Positions 33,533 to 45,068 are shown, counted from the first letter of the stretch. The stretch: DNA of 64,000 nucleotides from CAMDBL01 sp964498125 (GCA_964498125.1 CAZCGE010000143.1:1-64000); one strand, 5' to 3'. A program made the numbers and translations. The notes: generated by a model from the letters alone, not told the origin.

Positions 33533-34061
33533 TCCGTCCCATCCAAGTTGCGCTGATAAATTTCGCGTATGCATTTTTGCTCACTCTTGGTGAACAACCG
33601 ACAAACTAGGACCGTCGCTGCCGCCACCGCGCCTGCGGTCCACCACGCAAGACGTTGGAGATGATCGAGCGGGCGCAGGCATGCCCTTGCGGAAGTTCGC
33701 AATGACCTTCCGCAACCGTTTTCGCCGACCCGACACGGTGCTCGTGACCTGCGTGCGCAACCGCACTCACGTCACCAAGCTCGCGGCGGATCGCCGGAAG
33801 GTGCGACTATGGATTTGGTTTCGAGTTGGCCTCTATGTCTCCGACTACACCGCTATCGACGATCCGGACATTGCCAATGCCGGATGCGACGACGATCGTT
33901 CTGCTGCCTGTGCGCTCCGCGGTCACTCCCTGTGTTTGCCGCACCTGGGATTATCACGGAACCGTCACAACGCTAGCACACAGCGGCGCTGGCGTCCAAC
34001 TCCCTAACTCTCGATCCCCCGTCGAGTTGACGCAGCATCATGGGATGGCCGCCCGACCACG
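33533..34061. other. Gene-poor spacer
   Basis: Short frames here, such as 33681-34007 on the plus strand, lack a ribosome-binding site and recognisable motifs. I see no RNA gene. A small frame on the minus strand near 33499-33702 has one hydrophobic stretch but overlaps the DUF6455-like gene and is not called. Confidence 0.4.
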
Positions 34062-34104
34062 GCGGATTAGGCGATGCACATCACCACATGACCGCCTAAT
34101 CCGC
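34062..34104. repeat. Perfect 12-bp inverted repeat upstream of enoyl-CoA hydratase
   Basis: GCGGATTAGGCG (34062-34073) and CGCCTAATCCGC (34093-34104) are exact complements with a 19-base loop. It lies 80 bases upstream of the hydratase start and could be a terminator-like stem or an operator. Confidence 0.6.
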
Positions 34105-34183
34105 GGCGATGACAGGCAACCCGAACCTCGTAATCTCTGACATGATCACAATAGATTGAACGCGCCGCTCGAGGAGCCATGCC

Positions 34184-35023
34184 GTGAGCCAGAGCCTGAT
34201 CGACGTCAGCATCACCGACAGCGTAGCCACGGTCATGCTCAATCGCCCTGACAAGCGCAATGCCATGAGCGATGCGATGCGCGGCGAATTCATTGCCGCG
34301 CTCGAGCGCGTGGCCAGCGAACCGGCCATCCGCGCCTTGGTTCTCACCGGTAGCGGCAAGGCCTTCTGCGCCGGTGGCGACGTCGCCGGCATGCAGCGAC
34401 GCCTGCAGGCGCCGCCCGGCGAGGTTGCCATGAATGGCTGGCGGCGGCAGCAGCGCGTGCATTATGCCGTGGCGTTGCTGCACACCTTGCCGATCCCGAC
34501 CATCGCCGCCGTCAATGGTGCTGCCTCGGGTCTGGGCGCCGACACCGCCCTGAGCTGCGATTTCGTCATCGCCAGCCCGGCCGCCAGCTTTACCTGGTCC
34601 TACATCGACCGCGGCCTGATCCCCGATGGCGGCGGCATGTATTTCCTGCCCCGCCGCGTCGGACTGGCGCGCGCCAAGGACCTGATTTTCTCCGGCCGCC
34701 GGGTCGATGCGCCCGAAGCGCTGCATCTCGGCATCGCCGACCGACTGACCGAAGCAGAAACTCTGTTGAGGGATGCCCAGGCCTGGGCCAGCGAGCTGAG
34801 CCAGGGCTCGGCGACGGCCCTGGCGCTGGCCAAGACGATCCTCAACCAAACCTTCGAGCTGACCGCCGAGCAGGTTTTCGCCCAGGGCAGTCAGGCGCAA
34901 GGCATGTGCTACACGAGCGGCGAGCACCGGGCCGCGGTGATGGCGTTCCTCGACAAGGCCACTCCCCGCGACAGTTCCACTCCCCTCGACAGTTCCATGG
35001 GCCGGCCAACCGAAAAACGTTGA
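34184..35023 (+). CDS. Enoyl-CoA hydratase/isomerase family protein
   Basis: The 279-residue crotonase-fold enzyme shows VATVMLNRPDKRNAMSD, the oxyanion-hole loop GKAFCAGGDVAGM, and VNGAASGLGADTALSCDFVI with GLIPDGGGMYFLPRRVG, where the catalytic glutamate position of classical hydratases reads Asp. It acts on CoA thioesters in fatty-acid or aromatic-acid breakdown. GTG 34184 follows GAGGAG. The next gene, an acyl-CoA synthetase, lies about 100 bases downstream on the same strand and may share the pathway. Confidence 0.9.
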   Translation: MSQSLIDVSITDSVATVMLNRPDKRNAMSDAMRGEFIAALERVASEPAIRALVLTGSGKAFCAGGDVAGMQRRLQAPPGEVAMNGWRRQQRVHYAVALLHTLPIPTIAAVNGAASGLGADTALSCDFVIASPAASFTWSYIDRGLIPDGGGMYFLPRRVGLARAKDLIFSGRRVDAPEALHLGIADRLTEAETLLRDAQAWASELSQGSATALALAKTILNQTFELTAEQVFAQGSQAQGMCYTSGEHRAAVMAFLDKATPRDSSTPLDSSMGRPTEKR

Positions 35024-35125
35024 AACAGACCGCGCGTCCTGTCACCAACAGTCGGTTCCCATCGCCGTCCTGCCGATATAACGCGGCACGTGGGCAGCGA
35101 TCGCTTGGTTCGGAACGATGATGAC

Positions 35126-37213
35126 ATGCACGCCATAGCCCGCCTGCTGAAGCCGCGCAGCATTGCCATCGTCGGTGCGTCCGCCGACGCGACCAAGACA
35201 TCGGGAAAGCCGATCTCGCACCTGCTCAAGCATGGCTACTCGGGCGATATTTACCCGGTCAATCCGCGCGTCGCCAGCATCGCCGGACTGCGCTGCTACG
35301 CTGACATCCAATCCCTGCCCAAGGCACCCGACGTCGGCCTGGTGCTGCTCGCACCCAGCCAGGCCCTCCAGGCGGTGCGCGACTTGGCGGCGCTGGGAAC
35401 CGCGGCTGCCATCGTCTTGGCCAGCGGCTATGCCGAGACCGGAGTGGATGGCGCGCGCCGGCAGGCCGAATTGTGCGCCGCGGCCGGCCCCATGCGCCTG
35501 CTCGGCCCCAATACGATCGGCCTCGTCAACTTGACCGACGGCATTCCCCTGTCCGCCAGCGGCGCTCTGGATATGCAGGAATTCCCCGTCGGCGCCATCG
35601 GTATCGTCTCGCAGAGCGGCGGCATCCTCGGCTCGCTGTTGTCGCGCGCCTCTGGCCGCGGCATCGGACTGTCCAAGCTGATCTCGACCAGCAACGAAGC
35701 CGACCTGGAGCTCGCCGACTTCATCGACGCCCTGGCCGACGATCCGGCCACCAGGGTCATCGCGCTCTACATCGAAGGCGTGCGCAAGCCGGACAAATTC
35801 CGGGCGGCGGCGCTGAAGGCCGCCAACGCCGGCAAGCCGATCGTTGCCTATAAGATCGGGCGATCGGAGGCCGGCGCCCGGGCCGCGATCTCACACACCG
35901 GCGCACTGGCCGGCAGCGACCGCATGTATGACGCGCTGTTCCAGCAGGCCGGCGTCATTCGCGCGCGCGCATTCGCCGATCTACTGGACATTCCCGCCGC
36001 CTTGGCCGCCGGCCGCGTGCTGCACGGCCGGCGAGTCGCCGTCCTGACCTCGACGGGCGGGGCGGGCACGCTGGTGTCCGACAGCCTCGGCGTCGCCGGC
36101 TTCGATACGCCGCCGCCCGACCCGGCGACCGCGGCCCGGCTGCGTGTGCTGTTGCCCGGCGACCAGGCCGTGCTCGACCGCAATCCGATCGATGTCACGT
36201 TGGCCGGCCTGCAGCCCGACGTCTTGCGCGGCGCCGTCGCCGCCCTGCTGGACAGTCCGAGCTACGATGCGCTGGCGATCATCGTCGGCTCTTCGGGCGT
36301 GGCGAACCCCGATCTGATGGCGCGCGCGGTCGGCACCAGCTTGCCGGCTAGCGACAAGCCGGTGCTGGCTTACATCAGTCCGCACGCGCCACAGGCCGCC
36401 GCCCTGCTGACCGCCGGTGGCGTGCCGACGTTCACATCACCCGAAAGCTGCGCCGCGGCCCTCGACGGCCTGTGGCGCGCGGCCACCTGGACACCACCTG
36501 TCGCCGACCACACCGCGCGCGCCCAAGTTTCGACCTTGGATGTTCCAGGCGGCGCCCTCGATGAGGCCGAGGCGAAGGCGCTGTTTAGCCGCTTCGGCGT
36601 ACCGTGTGTGCGCGAACGGATCGTCACGTCGCCGGCACAGGCCGAGCGCGCCGCACATGATCTGGGCGGCCGGGTCGTCCTTAAAATTCTGTCGCGCGAA
36701 ATCACGCACAAGAGCGATGTCGGCGGCGTTGCACTCGACCTTGCGGCCGATGCCGTCGGACCACGCCTGAGCGCCATGGCGCGCCATGTCGCAGACCAGA
36801 CCGGCCAGCAGCCGCAGCGCTTCCTCGTGCAAGAGATGGTGTCAGGCGGGATCGAGCTGATCCTTGGATTGCAGCGTGACCCGCTCGGATCCGCAATCCT
36901 GCTCGGCACGGGCGGCGTCACCGCCGAACTGTTGCACGACACGACGCTGCGGTTATTGCCACCGGACGGCGGCCTGACGCCCGATGCAGCACGTGCCATG
37001 GCGCGCGAGCTGAAATCCTGGCCGCTGCTCGATGGTTATCGCGGCCGGCCGAAAGCCGATGTCGAAGCACTGGTGGCCGCCATCGTCGCCTTCTCCACGA
37101 TGGCCGCACAAATGCGCGATCGGTTGATCGAGGCCGAGATCAACCCGCTGCTCGTGCTGCCAATTGGCCAGGGCGTCGTCGCCGCCGATGGCGTGGCGCT
37201 GCTCAGGCCGTAG
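35126..37213 (+). CDS. Acetate/acyl-CoA ligase (ADP-forming), fused alpha and beta domains
   Basis: The 695-residue protein joins a CoA-binding Rossmann domain (LLKPRSIAIVGASADATKTS), two succinyl-CoA-synthetase-like domains with the phosphohistidine loop AAISHTGALAGSD, and a C-terminal ATP-grasp domain (ALFSRFGVPCVRERIVTSPA, VLKILSREITHKSDVGGVAL). It forms acyl-CoA from acid, CoA and ATP, or the reverse. ATG 35126 is chosen because homology begins there; a GTG at 35090 is also in frame and no strong ribosome-binding site decides. The acyl substrate is unknown. Confidence 0.9.
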   Translation: MHAIARLLKPRSIAIVGASADATKTSGKPISHLLKHGYSGDIYPVNPRVASIAGLRCYADIQSLPKAPDVGLVLLAPSQALQAVRDLAALGTAAAIVLASGYAETGVDGARRQAELCAAAGPMRLLGPNTIGLVNLTDGIPLSASGALDMQEFPVGAIGIVSQSGGILGSLLSRASGRGIGLSKLISTSNEADLELADFIDALADDPATRVIALYIEGVRKPDKFRAAALKAANAGKPIVAYKIGRSEAGARAAISHTGALAGSDRMYDALFQQAGVIRARAFADLLDIPAALAAGRVLHGRRVAVLTSTGGAGTLVSDSLGVAGFDTPPPDPATAARLRVLLPGDQAVLDRNPIDVTLAGLQPDVLRGAVAALLDSPSYDALAIIVGSSGVANPDLMARAVGTSLPASDKPVLAYISPHAPQAAALLTAGGVPTFTSPESCAAALDGLWRAATWTPPVADHTARAQVSTLDVPGGALDEAEAKALFSRFGVPCVRERIVTSPAQAERAAHDLGGRVVLKILSREITHKSDVGGVALDLAADAVGPRLSAMARHVADQTGQQPQRFLVQEMVSGGIELILGLQRDPLGSAILLGTGGVTAELLHDTTLRLLPPDGGLTPDAARAMARELKSWPLLDGYRGRPKADVEALVAAIVAFSTMAAQMRDRLIEAEINPLLVLPIGQGVVAADGVALLRP

Positions 37214-37322
37214 ACCGAACACCCTGCTGCACCCGCGCGACAGGGCCGCACCACCGCATCGCCTACACTCATCCCCAATCGGCTAGCGTGTGCACATGAA
37301 GGTTCCCAGTCCTCCGGCGCGA

Positions 37323-37844
37323 TTATTGGGCGCCGCTGCCTTGTGCGTTGGCGGCGGGGGAATAGGCGTCGTTGGCCTTCGCCTTCCCCTTTGGGGCTTT
37401 CTTCACTGGGGTTGATGGACTGGAGTCCTGAGCAACCGCGGCCTTCACGGCTTTCTTGGCTGGTACCGGCGCCGCCACGTCCTTGCCCGTGGACGGCTTG
37501 ACCGCCGCCTTGGCGGCCTTGCCGGTGGCTTTGGCGGGCGTGGCCGCGGCAGTGCCCTCCTCATCGTCTGCCGGAGGGTGCCGCTTGTGCGGCTGCGGGC
37601 AGCGGAACGCCAGCTGCTCCTCGACGTGGATCAACCGCTCGATCGCTTTCAACCGTTCGCTCGGCAGGTTGGCCTTGGCCCACTCTGGACCTTTCGCCAT
37701 GTCACCGGTGGCGCCCTTTTGCTGCAGCCACCCGTGCTCGGCCTTGAGATCGACACAGATCTGTTTGTCGAGCTGAGCGGTCCAGCCGGCGGTTGGCGCC
37801 GCGGCGAGCGCGATCACTGCAACGAGGAGTCCTGGCAGGCGCAT
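37323..37844 (-). CDS. Secreted hypothetical protein with Lys/Ala/Pro-rich tail
   Basis: ATG 37844 follows GGGGGA and opens a signal peptide (MRLPGLLVAVIALAAAP, cleavage after GWTA). A short conserved-looking part (KQICVDLKAEHGWLQQKGAT, ERLIHVEEQLAFRCP) contains two cysteines that could pair. The remaining half, residues 85-173, is a disordered tail rich in Lys, Ala and Pro, similar in composition to histone-H1-like tails. The function is unknown; a periplasmic location is likely. Confidence 0.8.
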   Translation of the reverse strand: MRLPGLLVAVIALAAAPTAGWTAQLDKQICVDLKAEHGWLQQKGATGDMAKGPEWAKANLPSERLKAIERLIHVEEQLAFRCPQPHKRHPPADDEEGTAAATPAKATGKAAKAAVKPSTGKDVAAPVPAKKAVKAAVAQDSSPSTPVKKAPKGKAKANDAYSPAANAQGSGAQ

Positions 37845-37958
37845 GCAATCCCCCGACAATTCGCTCGGCAGGTCCGCGAGCTGTGACGTCGCACAAACCA
37901 TATGCGGGTTTGTCATCCCGCGGCAACCCAACACGCGATTTCTGGCCGCGGCGGTGAT

Positions 37959-38738
37959 TCAGCGTTGATAAGCCGCGGCGATGATACCGAGAAAATCGGC
38001 GGACTTGAGGCTGGCGCCACCGACCAGCGCACCGTCGACGTTGGCCACGGCCATCAGCTCGCGCGCATTGGACGGCTTGACCGAGCCGCCGTAGAGGATG
38101 CGCATGGCGTGGGCGCCAGCGCCGATCCGGGCCACCAGACTGTCGCGAATGGCGTGGTGGACCTCGGCGACATCGCTGGCGGTGGGCGTCAGCCCCGTGC
38201 CGATCGCCCAGACCGGCTCATAGGCGATGACGGTGTTTTCGGGCCGGCCCTCCTCGGGTAGAGATTGCGCGAGCTGGCGGCGCACGACCGCGAGCGTCAG
38301 GCCGGCCTGGCGCTCTCCCGCGGTCTCGCCGATGCAGATGATGGCCGTGAGCTTGGCGGCATGCGCCGCCGTGGCCTTGGCGCGCACCAGCGCACTCGCT
38401 TCGCTGTGATCGCTGCGCCGTTCGGAATGGCCGAGGATGACGGCGCTCGCCCCGGAGTCGGCCAGCATCTGCGCCGAGATGTCGCCGGTGTTGGCGCCGG
38501 CGGTCGCAGTGTGGCAATCCTGACCCCCGGTCTTCAGGCGGGTCCCGAAGGCCAGCGCCGAAAGCGCGGCCAGCAGGGTGGCTGGTGGGCAAATCATGAC
38601 GTCGGCGCCGGCGGCAAATTGGGCATCGGCCAGGCCGGCGATCACGCCATGCGCCTCGCTCAGGGCAGCTTTTAGACCGTTCATTTTCCAGTTGCCGGCC
38701 ACCAGCGGACGCGGCGGCGGGGCGGTCGACTCGGACAT
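37959..38738 (-). CDS. tpiA: Triose-phosphate isomerase
   Basis: The 259-residue TIM-barrel enzyme interconverts dihydroxyacetone phosphate and glyceraldehyde-3-phosphate. Catalytic landmarks are VAGNWKMNG (Lys), ILGHSERR (His), AYEPVWAIGTG (Glu) and the phosphate-binding LYGGSV and GALVGGASL. ATG 38738 follows GAGGATTGG; the frame upstream is not conserved. It is divergent from ppiD across 235 bases. Confidence 0.96.
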   Translation of the reverse strand: MSESTAPPPRPLVAGNWKMNGLKAALSEAHGVIAGLADAQFAAGADVMICPPATLLAALSALAFGTRLKTGGQDCHTATAGANTGDISAQMLADSGASAVILGHSERRSDHSEASALVRAKATAAHAAKLTAIICIGETAGERQAGLTLAVVRRQLAQSLPEEGRPENTVIAYEPVWAIGTGLTPTASDVAEVHHAIRDSLVARIGAGAHAMRILYGGSVKPSNARELMAVANVDGALVGGASLKSADFLGIIAAAYQR

Positions 38739-38973
38739 TGGCCAATCCTCATGTAACGGGCCTCGTGCAGCCGGCGATTGTTGACTTTGAAGGCGTCGCC
38801 AGGGTGTATGTTTCCGCAAGCGGCCTTGCAATCACCGGCGGGCTGGGCTTCATATCATATCCAACGGCCCGTCCGCAGACGGCAATCCTCAAGTATTTCG
38901 CAATGCGGCGAAATGCACGCAAGTCGCAATCCGCGTGCCACAGCCGCAAGCAACACTCGGAACCCGGCATAAC

Positions 38974-40857
38974 ATGCTCGACGCATTGAGACGTGGCGCC
39001 ACCGGCTGGATCTCCAAGATCTTCCTCGGCATTCTCATCCTCAGCTTCGCCGTCTGGGGCGTGGCCGACATGGTCCGCGGCTATAACACGGGCACTCTGG
39101 CCAAGGTCGGCGACGTGGAGATTTCGCAGGAGGATTTCCAGACCGCTTACCAGAACCAGTTGCAGATGATGGGACCGATGGCCCGCCGCCTGACGCCCGA
39201 GCAGGTGCGCATGTTCGGCATCGACCGGCGCGCGCTGTCGGGCCTGATCGACACCGCCGCCGTCGACAACCACGCCCGCCGCTTGAAGCTCGGCATTTCC
39301 GATGAGACGATTGCCCAGCAGATCGCCCGCGAGCCGAGCTTTCGCACCTCCGATGGCAAGTTCGACAAGCAGGGGTTCGATGCATTCCTGCGCCAGAACC
39401 GCATGACGGAGCAGGGTTTCCTGGCCCTGCGCCGCAAGGATGAAGTGCGCGAGCAACTGACGGGCGCCTTGTTGGGCGGCGTTGCCGTACCCGTGGCCAT
39501 GGTCGAGGCGGTGCATGCCTGGCGCGAGGAGACGCGCAAAATCGAATTTGTGACGTTTCCGGAAGCGGCCGTGAGCGTGCCGGAGCCTGACGATGCCAAG
39601 CTCAAGGAGGCTTATGAGCAGGCCAAGCGCCAGTTCATCGTGCCCGAGTCGCGCAAGCTGGCGATCCTTCTTCTTGAACTCGCCGACGTCAAATCCAGGG
39701 TCTTAGTCAGCGAGGCCGATGTAAAAAGCTATTTCGAGCAGAACCGGAGCAGCCTCGATATCCCCGAGCGTCGCCGCATCCATCAGATCCTCTTCAAGGA
39801 TCGCGCTGCCGCCGAAGCCGGGCGCAAGGCGATCGACGGCGGCAAAAGCTTCTTGATGCTGTCGCTGGAAACGGAAGGCTCAGCCGGGCGCCTGCCGGGC
39901 CTTCTCGCCCGCAACGACCTCGGCGACCTGAAGCTGTCCGAGGTGGCGTTTACGCTGCCCAAGGACAAGGTGTCCGACGTGTTGCAGACCGGGTCTGGTC
40001 CGATGCTGATCATGGTCAGCGAGATTGCGCCGGGCAAGGCGCGCGGGTTCGATGAGGTCAAGGCGGAGATCCAGGAGCGTCTGTCGAGTCAGAAAGTCAG
40101 CGAGGAGCTGAGTTCCCTGCACGATGCCGTCGACAACAACCGTGCCGCGCGCAAGCCGCTACAGGAGATAGCCGAGACGCTGAAGCTGAAGCACGTCGAG
40201 GTCGTGACCCGGCGCGATAACAAGACGGCGGACGGCAAGGCCGCCTTCGATCACGTCGAAGCCCAGGACATCATCGAGCACGGTTTTCAAGGTGCGGCCG
40301 GTGTCGATACCGAGCCGATCGAGTTGAAGGCCGGCGGCTTCGCCTGGATTGACGTTCTGGAGACGGTGCCCGAGGCGGAGAAGCCGTTCGACTCCGTGAA
40401 GGACGAGGTCAAGTCCGTCTACACCGACCTCACACGCCGCAGGTTGCTGTCCGATCTGGCGGCCAAGGCGGCCGAGCGCGTCGGCCAAGGCGAGGCACTC
40501 GACAAGATCGCCAAGGAGGTTGCCGGCAAGGTCGAGACCACGGCCTCGATCACACGGGCCACCACGCCGCAGGGACTGTCGCAAGGCGCCGTGCAGATCG
40601 CCTTTGCCACGGCCAATGGCAAGGCGGCATCCGCCGAGAGTGCCGATCGCAAGTCGCGGACGCTGATGAAGGTCGTCGAGATTACGGCTGCGCCAACGCC
40701 GACCAAGGAGCAGGCGGACAAAATGCAGGCCGATCTCGCCCGACAATTGCAGAATGATGCGCTACAGGCTTATGCCGCGGCATTGCGCGAGCAGCTGGGC
40801 GTGCGCATCAACGAGGCGACGTTGCGCCGTTTGACCGGCGCCGATCGCCAGCAATGA
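38974..40857 (+). CDS. ppiD: PpiD-like periplasmic peptidyl-prolyl isomerase/chaperone
   Basis: The 627-residue protein is anchored by one N-terminal helix (about residues 13-33, ISKIFLGILILSFAVWGVAD) with a SurA_N-like chaperone domain after it and a parvulin-type domain (about 250-350, RRRIHQILFKDR). A long C-terminal helical region ends in QLGVRINEATLRRL. It assists folding of proteins leaving the Sec channel. ATG 38974 is chosen because homologues begin MLDALRRGATGW. A possible promoter TTGACT lies at 38781. The trpE gene follows nine bases after its stop, a pairing common in alphaproteobacteria. Confidence 0.93.
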   Translation: MLDALRRGATGWISKIFLGILILSFAVWGVADMVRGYNTGTLAKVGDVEISQEDFQTAYQNQLQMMGPMARRLTPEQVRMFGIDRRALSGLIDTAAVDNHARRLKLGISDETIAQQIAREPSFRTSDGKFDKQGFDAFLRQNRMTEQGFLALRRKDEVREQLTGALLGGVAVPVAMVEAVHAWREETRKIEFVTFPEAAVSVPEPDDAKLKEAYEQAKRQFIVPESRKLAILLLELADVKSRVLVSEADVKSYFEQNRSSLDIPERRRIHQILFKDRAAAEAGRKAIDGGKSFLMLSLETEGSAGRLPGLLARNDLGDLKLSEVAFTLPKDKVSDVLQTGSGPMLIMVSEIAPGKARGFDEVKAEIQERLSSQKVSEELSSLHDAVDNNRAARKPLQEIAETLKLKHVEVVTRRDNKTADGKAAFDHVEAQDIIEHGFQGAAGVDTEPIELKAGGFAWIDVLETVPEAEKPFDSVKDEVKSVYTDLTRRRLLSDLAAKAAERVGQGEALDKIAKEVAGKVETTASITRATTPQGLSQGAVQIAFATANGKAASAESADRKSRTLMKVVEITAAPTPTKEQADKMQADLARQLQNDALQAYAAALREQLGVRINEATLRRLTGADRQQ

Positions 40858-40866
40858 GGGCCCGAC

Positions 40867-42453
<1,587 letters not shown>

Positions 42454-42489
42454 GGCCCGCACCACCAACCCGACCAGCGCACTCATATC

Positions 42490-42625
42490 CCCAACCTGCT
42501 CGAGGTGGCGCACCTGTTCGATGACGCGGTCGAGCCTCCTGACATCGAGCGGCTTGGCGAGGAAGGGGATGCAGGTGCGGAACACCCTTGGCCAATGCCG
42601 GGTCTCGACATAGAATGCGAGCGCG
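42490..42625 (-). pseudogene. Possible remnant of a response-regulator receiver domain
   Basis: One minus-strand frame reads FRTCIPFLAKPLDVRRLDRV and IEQVRHLEQ, closely resembling the end of a receiver domain, where the conserved Lys-Pro (FLAKP) precedes the last helix. Nothing upstream continues it and a stop lies nearby, so it would be a fragment left by a deletion. The resemblance is short and could be chance. Confidence 0.25.
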
Positions 42626-42674
42626 GTTCACCACTTGGCCAATAAGAGCCGACAATTCAGGGAGACCTAACCTC

Positions 42675-43940
42675 ATGACACGGATTGCACGCCCCATGCG
42701 CCGCCTGGCAGCGACTGCTTGCAGCGCACTGGCAATGGCACTTGCCGCGCTGACGCTCGCACCCGCGGCTCAAGCGCAGGACATCAAGATCGGCTTCGGC
42801 ATGGCGCTGACCGGCCCGCTCGCCGTCAACGGCAAGCAGGCGCTGCTCGGCATGAAGGTCTGGGAGGAGGAGGTCAACGCCAAGGGCGGCCTGCTCGGCC
42901 GCAAGGTCAAGCTGATCTACTATGACGACCAGTCGAACCCGGCCACCGTGCCTGGCATCTATTCCAAGCTGCTCGACGTCGACAAGGTCGAGCTGATCCT
43001 CGGCGGCTATGCCACCAACCAGGTCGTGCCGGCCATTCCGCTCGCCGCCCAGAAGAAGAAGACGATGATCGGCCTGTTCGCGGCCGACGCCAACCACAAG
43101 TTCAAGTATCCCGGCTACTTCTCGATGATCCCGATCGGCCCGGACGTCGCCTCGTTCACCGATGGCTTCTTCCAGCTTGCGGCGGCTCAGAACCCGAAGC
43201 CGGAGACCATGGCGATCGCCATGGCGGATGCTGAGTTCGCCCACAATATTTGCGGCGGCGCGCGCGAAAACGCCAAGAAGTACGGCTTCAAGATCGTCTA
43301 CGACAAGAGCTACCCGCCCGCGACTCAGGACTTCATCCCGATCGTGCGCGCCGTGCAGGCCACCAACCCCGACCTGTTCATGGTCTGCTCGTATCCGGTC
43401 GACTCTGTCGGCATGGTGCGCGCCGTGCGCGAGGTCGACTTCAAGCCGAAGATGTTCGGCGGCTCCATGGTCGGCCTGCAGGCAACCGGCATCAAGACCC
43501 AGCTCAAGGAAAAGCTCAACGGCATCGTCAACTACGAGACCTGGGTGCCGTCGATGGTCTACGAGGGCACCAACGCGTTCTTCAAGACGTATCAGGCGAA
43601 GGCCGGCGCCGAAGGTGTCGATCTGCTCGGCTACTATCTCGGCGGCTGGGGCTACGCCTACATCCAGGTGCTCGGCCAGGCGATCGAGGGCGCCAAGTCG
43701 ATCGAGGACGAGAAGATCGCCGACTTCCTGCGCAAGAACACGTTCAAGACCATCAAGGGCAACATCAAGTTCGGTGCCAACGGCGAGTGGGCCGAAACCG
43801 GAATGCTCACGGTCCAGTACCAGGGCATCAAACCAGACGCCAACGTCGAAACCTGGCGCGGCATGGAGCATCAGACCGTGCTGACGCCGGCCAAACTGAA
43901 GACAGGCACCATGGTCTACCCCTACGAAAAGGGGCGCTGA
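42675..43940 (+). CDS. Branched-chain-amino-acid-type ABC substrate-binding protein (LivK-like)
   Basis: The 421-residue periplasmic protein has a signal peptide ending AAQAQ and the Peripla_BP_6 features DIKIGFGMALTGPLAVNGKQ, NAKGGLLGRKVKLIYYDDQS, then long alternating lobes with GGYATNQVV. ATG 42675 follows GGGAGA about ten bases away. It is followed directly by a strong terminator, so it is transcribed as a single gene. The ligand could be an amino acid, amide or aromatic acid. No permease or ATPase of the Liv type occurs in the window. Confidence 0.93.
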   Translation: MTRIARPMRRLAATACSALAMALAALTLAPAAQAQDIKIGFGMALTGPLAVNGKQALLGMKVWEEEVNAKGGLLGRKVKLIYYDDQSNPATVPGIYSKLLDVDKVELILGGYATNQVVPAIPLAAQKKKTMIGLFAADANHKFKYPGYFSMIPIGPDVASFTDGFFQLAAAQNPKPETMAIAMADAEFAHNICGGARENAKKYGFKIVYDKSYPPATQDFIPIVRAVQATNPDLFMVCSYPVDSVGMVRAVREVDFKPKMFGGSMVGLQATGIKTQLKEKLNGIVNYETWVPSMVYEGTNAFFKTYQAKAGAEGVDLLGYYLGGWGYAYIQVLGQAIEGAKSIEDEKIADFLRKNTFKTIKGNIKFGANGEWAETGMLTVQYQGIKPDANVETWRGMEHQTVLTPAKLKTGTMVYPYEKGR

Positions 43941-43965
43941 GCCCGGTAGGGCCGAGCGTAACAGG

Positions 43966-44000
43966 ACGGCGGCCGGATTGTCCCCGGCTGCCGTTTTTTT
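43966..44000 (+). terminator. Rho-independent terminator after the LivK-like gene
   Basis: ACGGCGGCCGG (43966-43976) pairs with CCGGCTGCCGT (43984-43994) with one G-U wobble around a seven-base loop, and seven T follow. It lies 26 bases after the stop codon. Confidence 0.9.
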
Positions 44001-44108
44001 GTCCGCGGGTTCTCCAGCGTCACATCATCGGCGGCGCTGGCTCGAGATATCCCCGCCGCCGCGACTGCTGCTATAGAGTGTGCCTCACAGAGTCGTTGGC
44101 GCGGGCGC

Positions 44109-45068
44109 ATGGAAAAATTTGCCGTACTCTCCAAGAATCCGGTGCCCGGCGGCGGCGCGGTCGGCACCTTCAAGGGCCATGACGGCGCTGCCCTGCGCTT
44201 TGCCCGCTGGGAGCCGACACGGGGCCGGCGTGGCACCGTCTGCTTGTTCGGGGGCCGCGCGGAATTCATCGAGAAATACTTCGAGGTGATCGCCGACCTC
44301 AGGCGCCGCGGCTATGGCGTCGCCACCATGGACTGGCGCGGCCAAGGCGGCTCGCACCGGCTGCTCGCTAATCGGCGCAAGTGCCATGTCCGCGATTTCG
44401 CCGAGCACGACCGCGACCTGCTGCGCTTCATGAAGGACATCGTGCTGCCGGACTGCACGCCGCCTTTCATCGCGCTGGCTCACTCGATGGGCGCCAACCT
44501 GCTGATCCGCAATGCGACGGCCACCGGCTCCTGGTTCGACCGCATGGTGCTGTGTGCGCCGATGCTGGAGTTTCATCCCAGCCGCGTCGGCTTCCCGCAC
44601 TGGTTTGCGCGCGGTGTGACCGAGGCGGCACGCGCGGCCGGCCTTGGCCGCCTGTTCATCCCCGGCGGCAACGACCAGCCCGAGGAGATGCGCGGGTTCG
44701 AAAACAACGTGCTGACCAGCGATTACGAGCGCTGGTCGCGGACCCGATCCCTGCTGGAGGAGGAACCTGAATTGGCGGTCGGTTCGCCGACGCTGGCCTG
44801 GACCTCTGCCGCCTACCGGTCCATGGCCGTCCTTGCTCAGCCCGATACGCCCGCGCGCGTGCAGGTGCCGCTGCTGATTTTCTCGGCCGGCCAGGATCGC
44901 GTCGTCTCCAGCCCCGCCATCGAGGCATTTGCCAATCGGTTGAAAGTCGGCACGCACATCCGCATTCCAGCGTCCCGCCATGAGATCCTGCAGGAAAACG
45001 ATGAGATACGCGGCCGATTTTGGGCCGTGTTCGATGCCTATCTGGGAGTAAATACCGCGGCGCTGTGA
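44109..45068 (+). CDS. Alpha/beta hydrolase, lysophospholipase-like
   Basis: The 319-residue enzyme belongs to the PldB/monoacylglycerol-lipase-like group: TVCLFGGRAEFIEKYFEVIA near the N-terminus, DWRGQGGSHRLL, nucleophile elbow ALAHSMGANL with the catalytic Ser, LIFSAGQDRVVSS with the acidic residue and ASRHEILQEND with the His. No signal peptide is seen, so it acts in the cytoplasm or at the inner membrane. Substrate is not defined. It stands alone between the terminator and a dehydrogenase gene. Confidence 0.9.
   Translation: MEKFAVLSKNPVPGGGAVGTFKGHDGAALRFARWEPTRGRRGTVCLFGGRAEFIEKYFEVIADLRRRGYGVATMDWRGQGGSHRLLANRRKCHVRDFAEHDRDLLRFMKDIVLPDCTPPFIALAHSMGANLLIRNATATGSWFDRMVLCAPMLEFHPSRVGFPHWFARGVTEAARAAGLGRLFIPGGNDQPEEMRGFENNVLTSDYERWSRTRSLLEEEPELAVGSPTLAWTSAAYRSMAVLAQPDTPARVQVPLLIFSAGQDRVVSSPAIEAFANRLKVGTHIRIPASRHEILQENDEIRGRFWAVFDAYLGVNTAAL

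Noticed and set aside
33681..34007. Plus-strand 108-codon frame as a gene
   Set aside because: No ribosome-binding site, no recognisable motif and composition like surrounding spacer.
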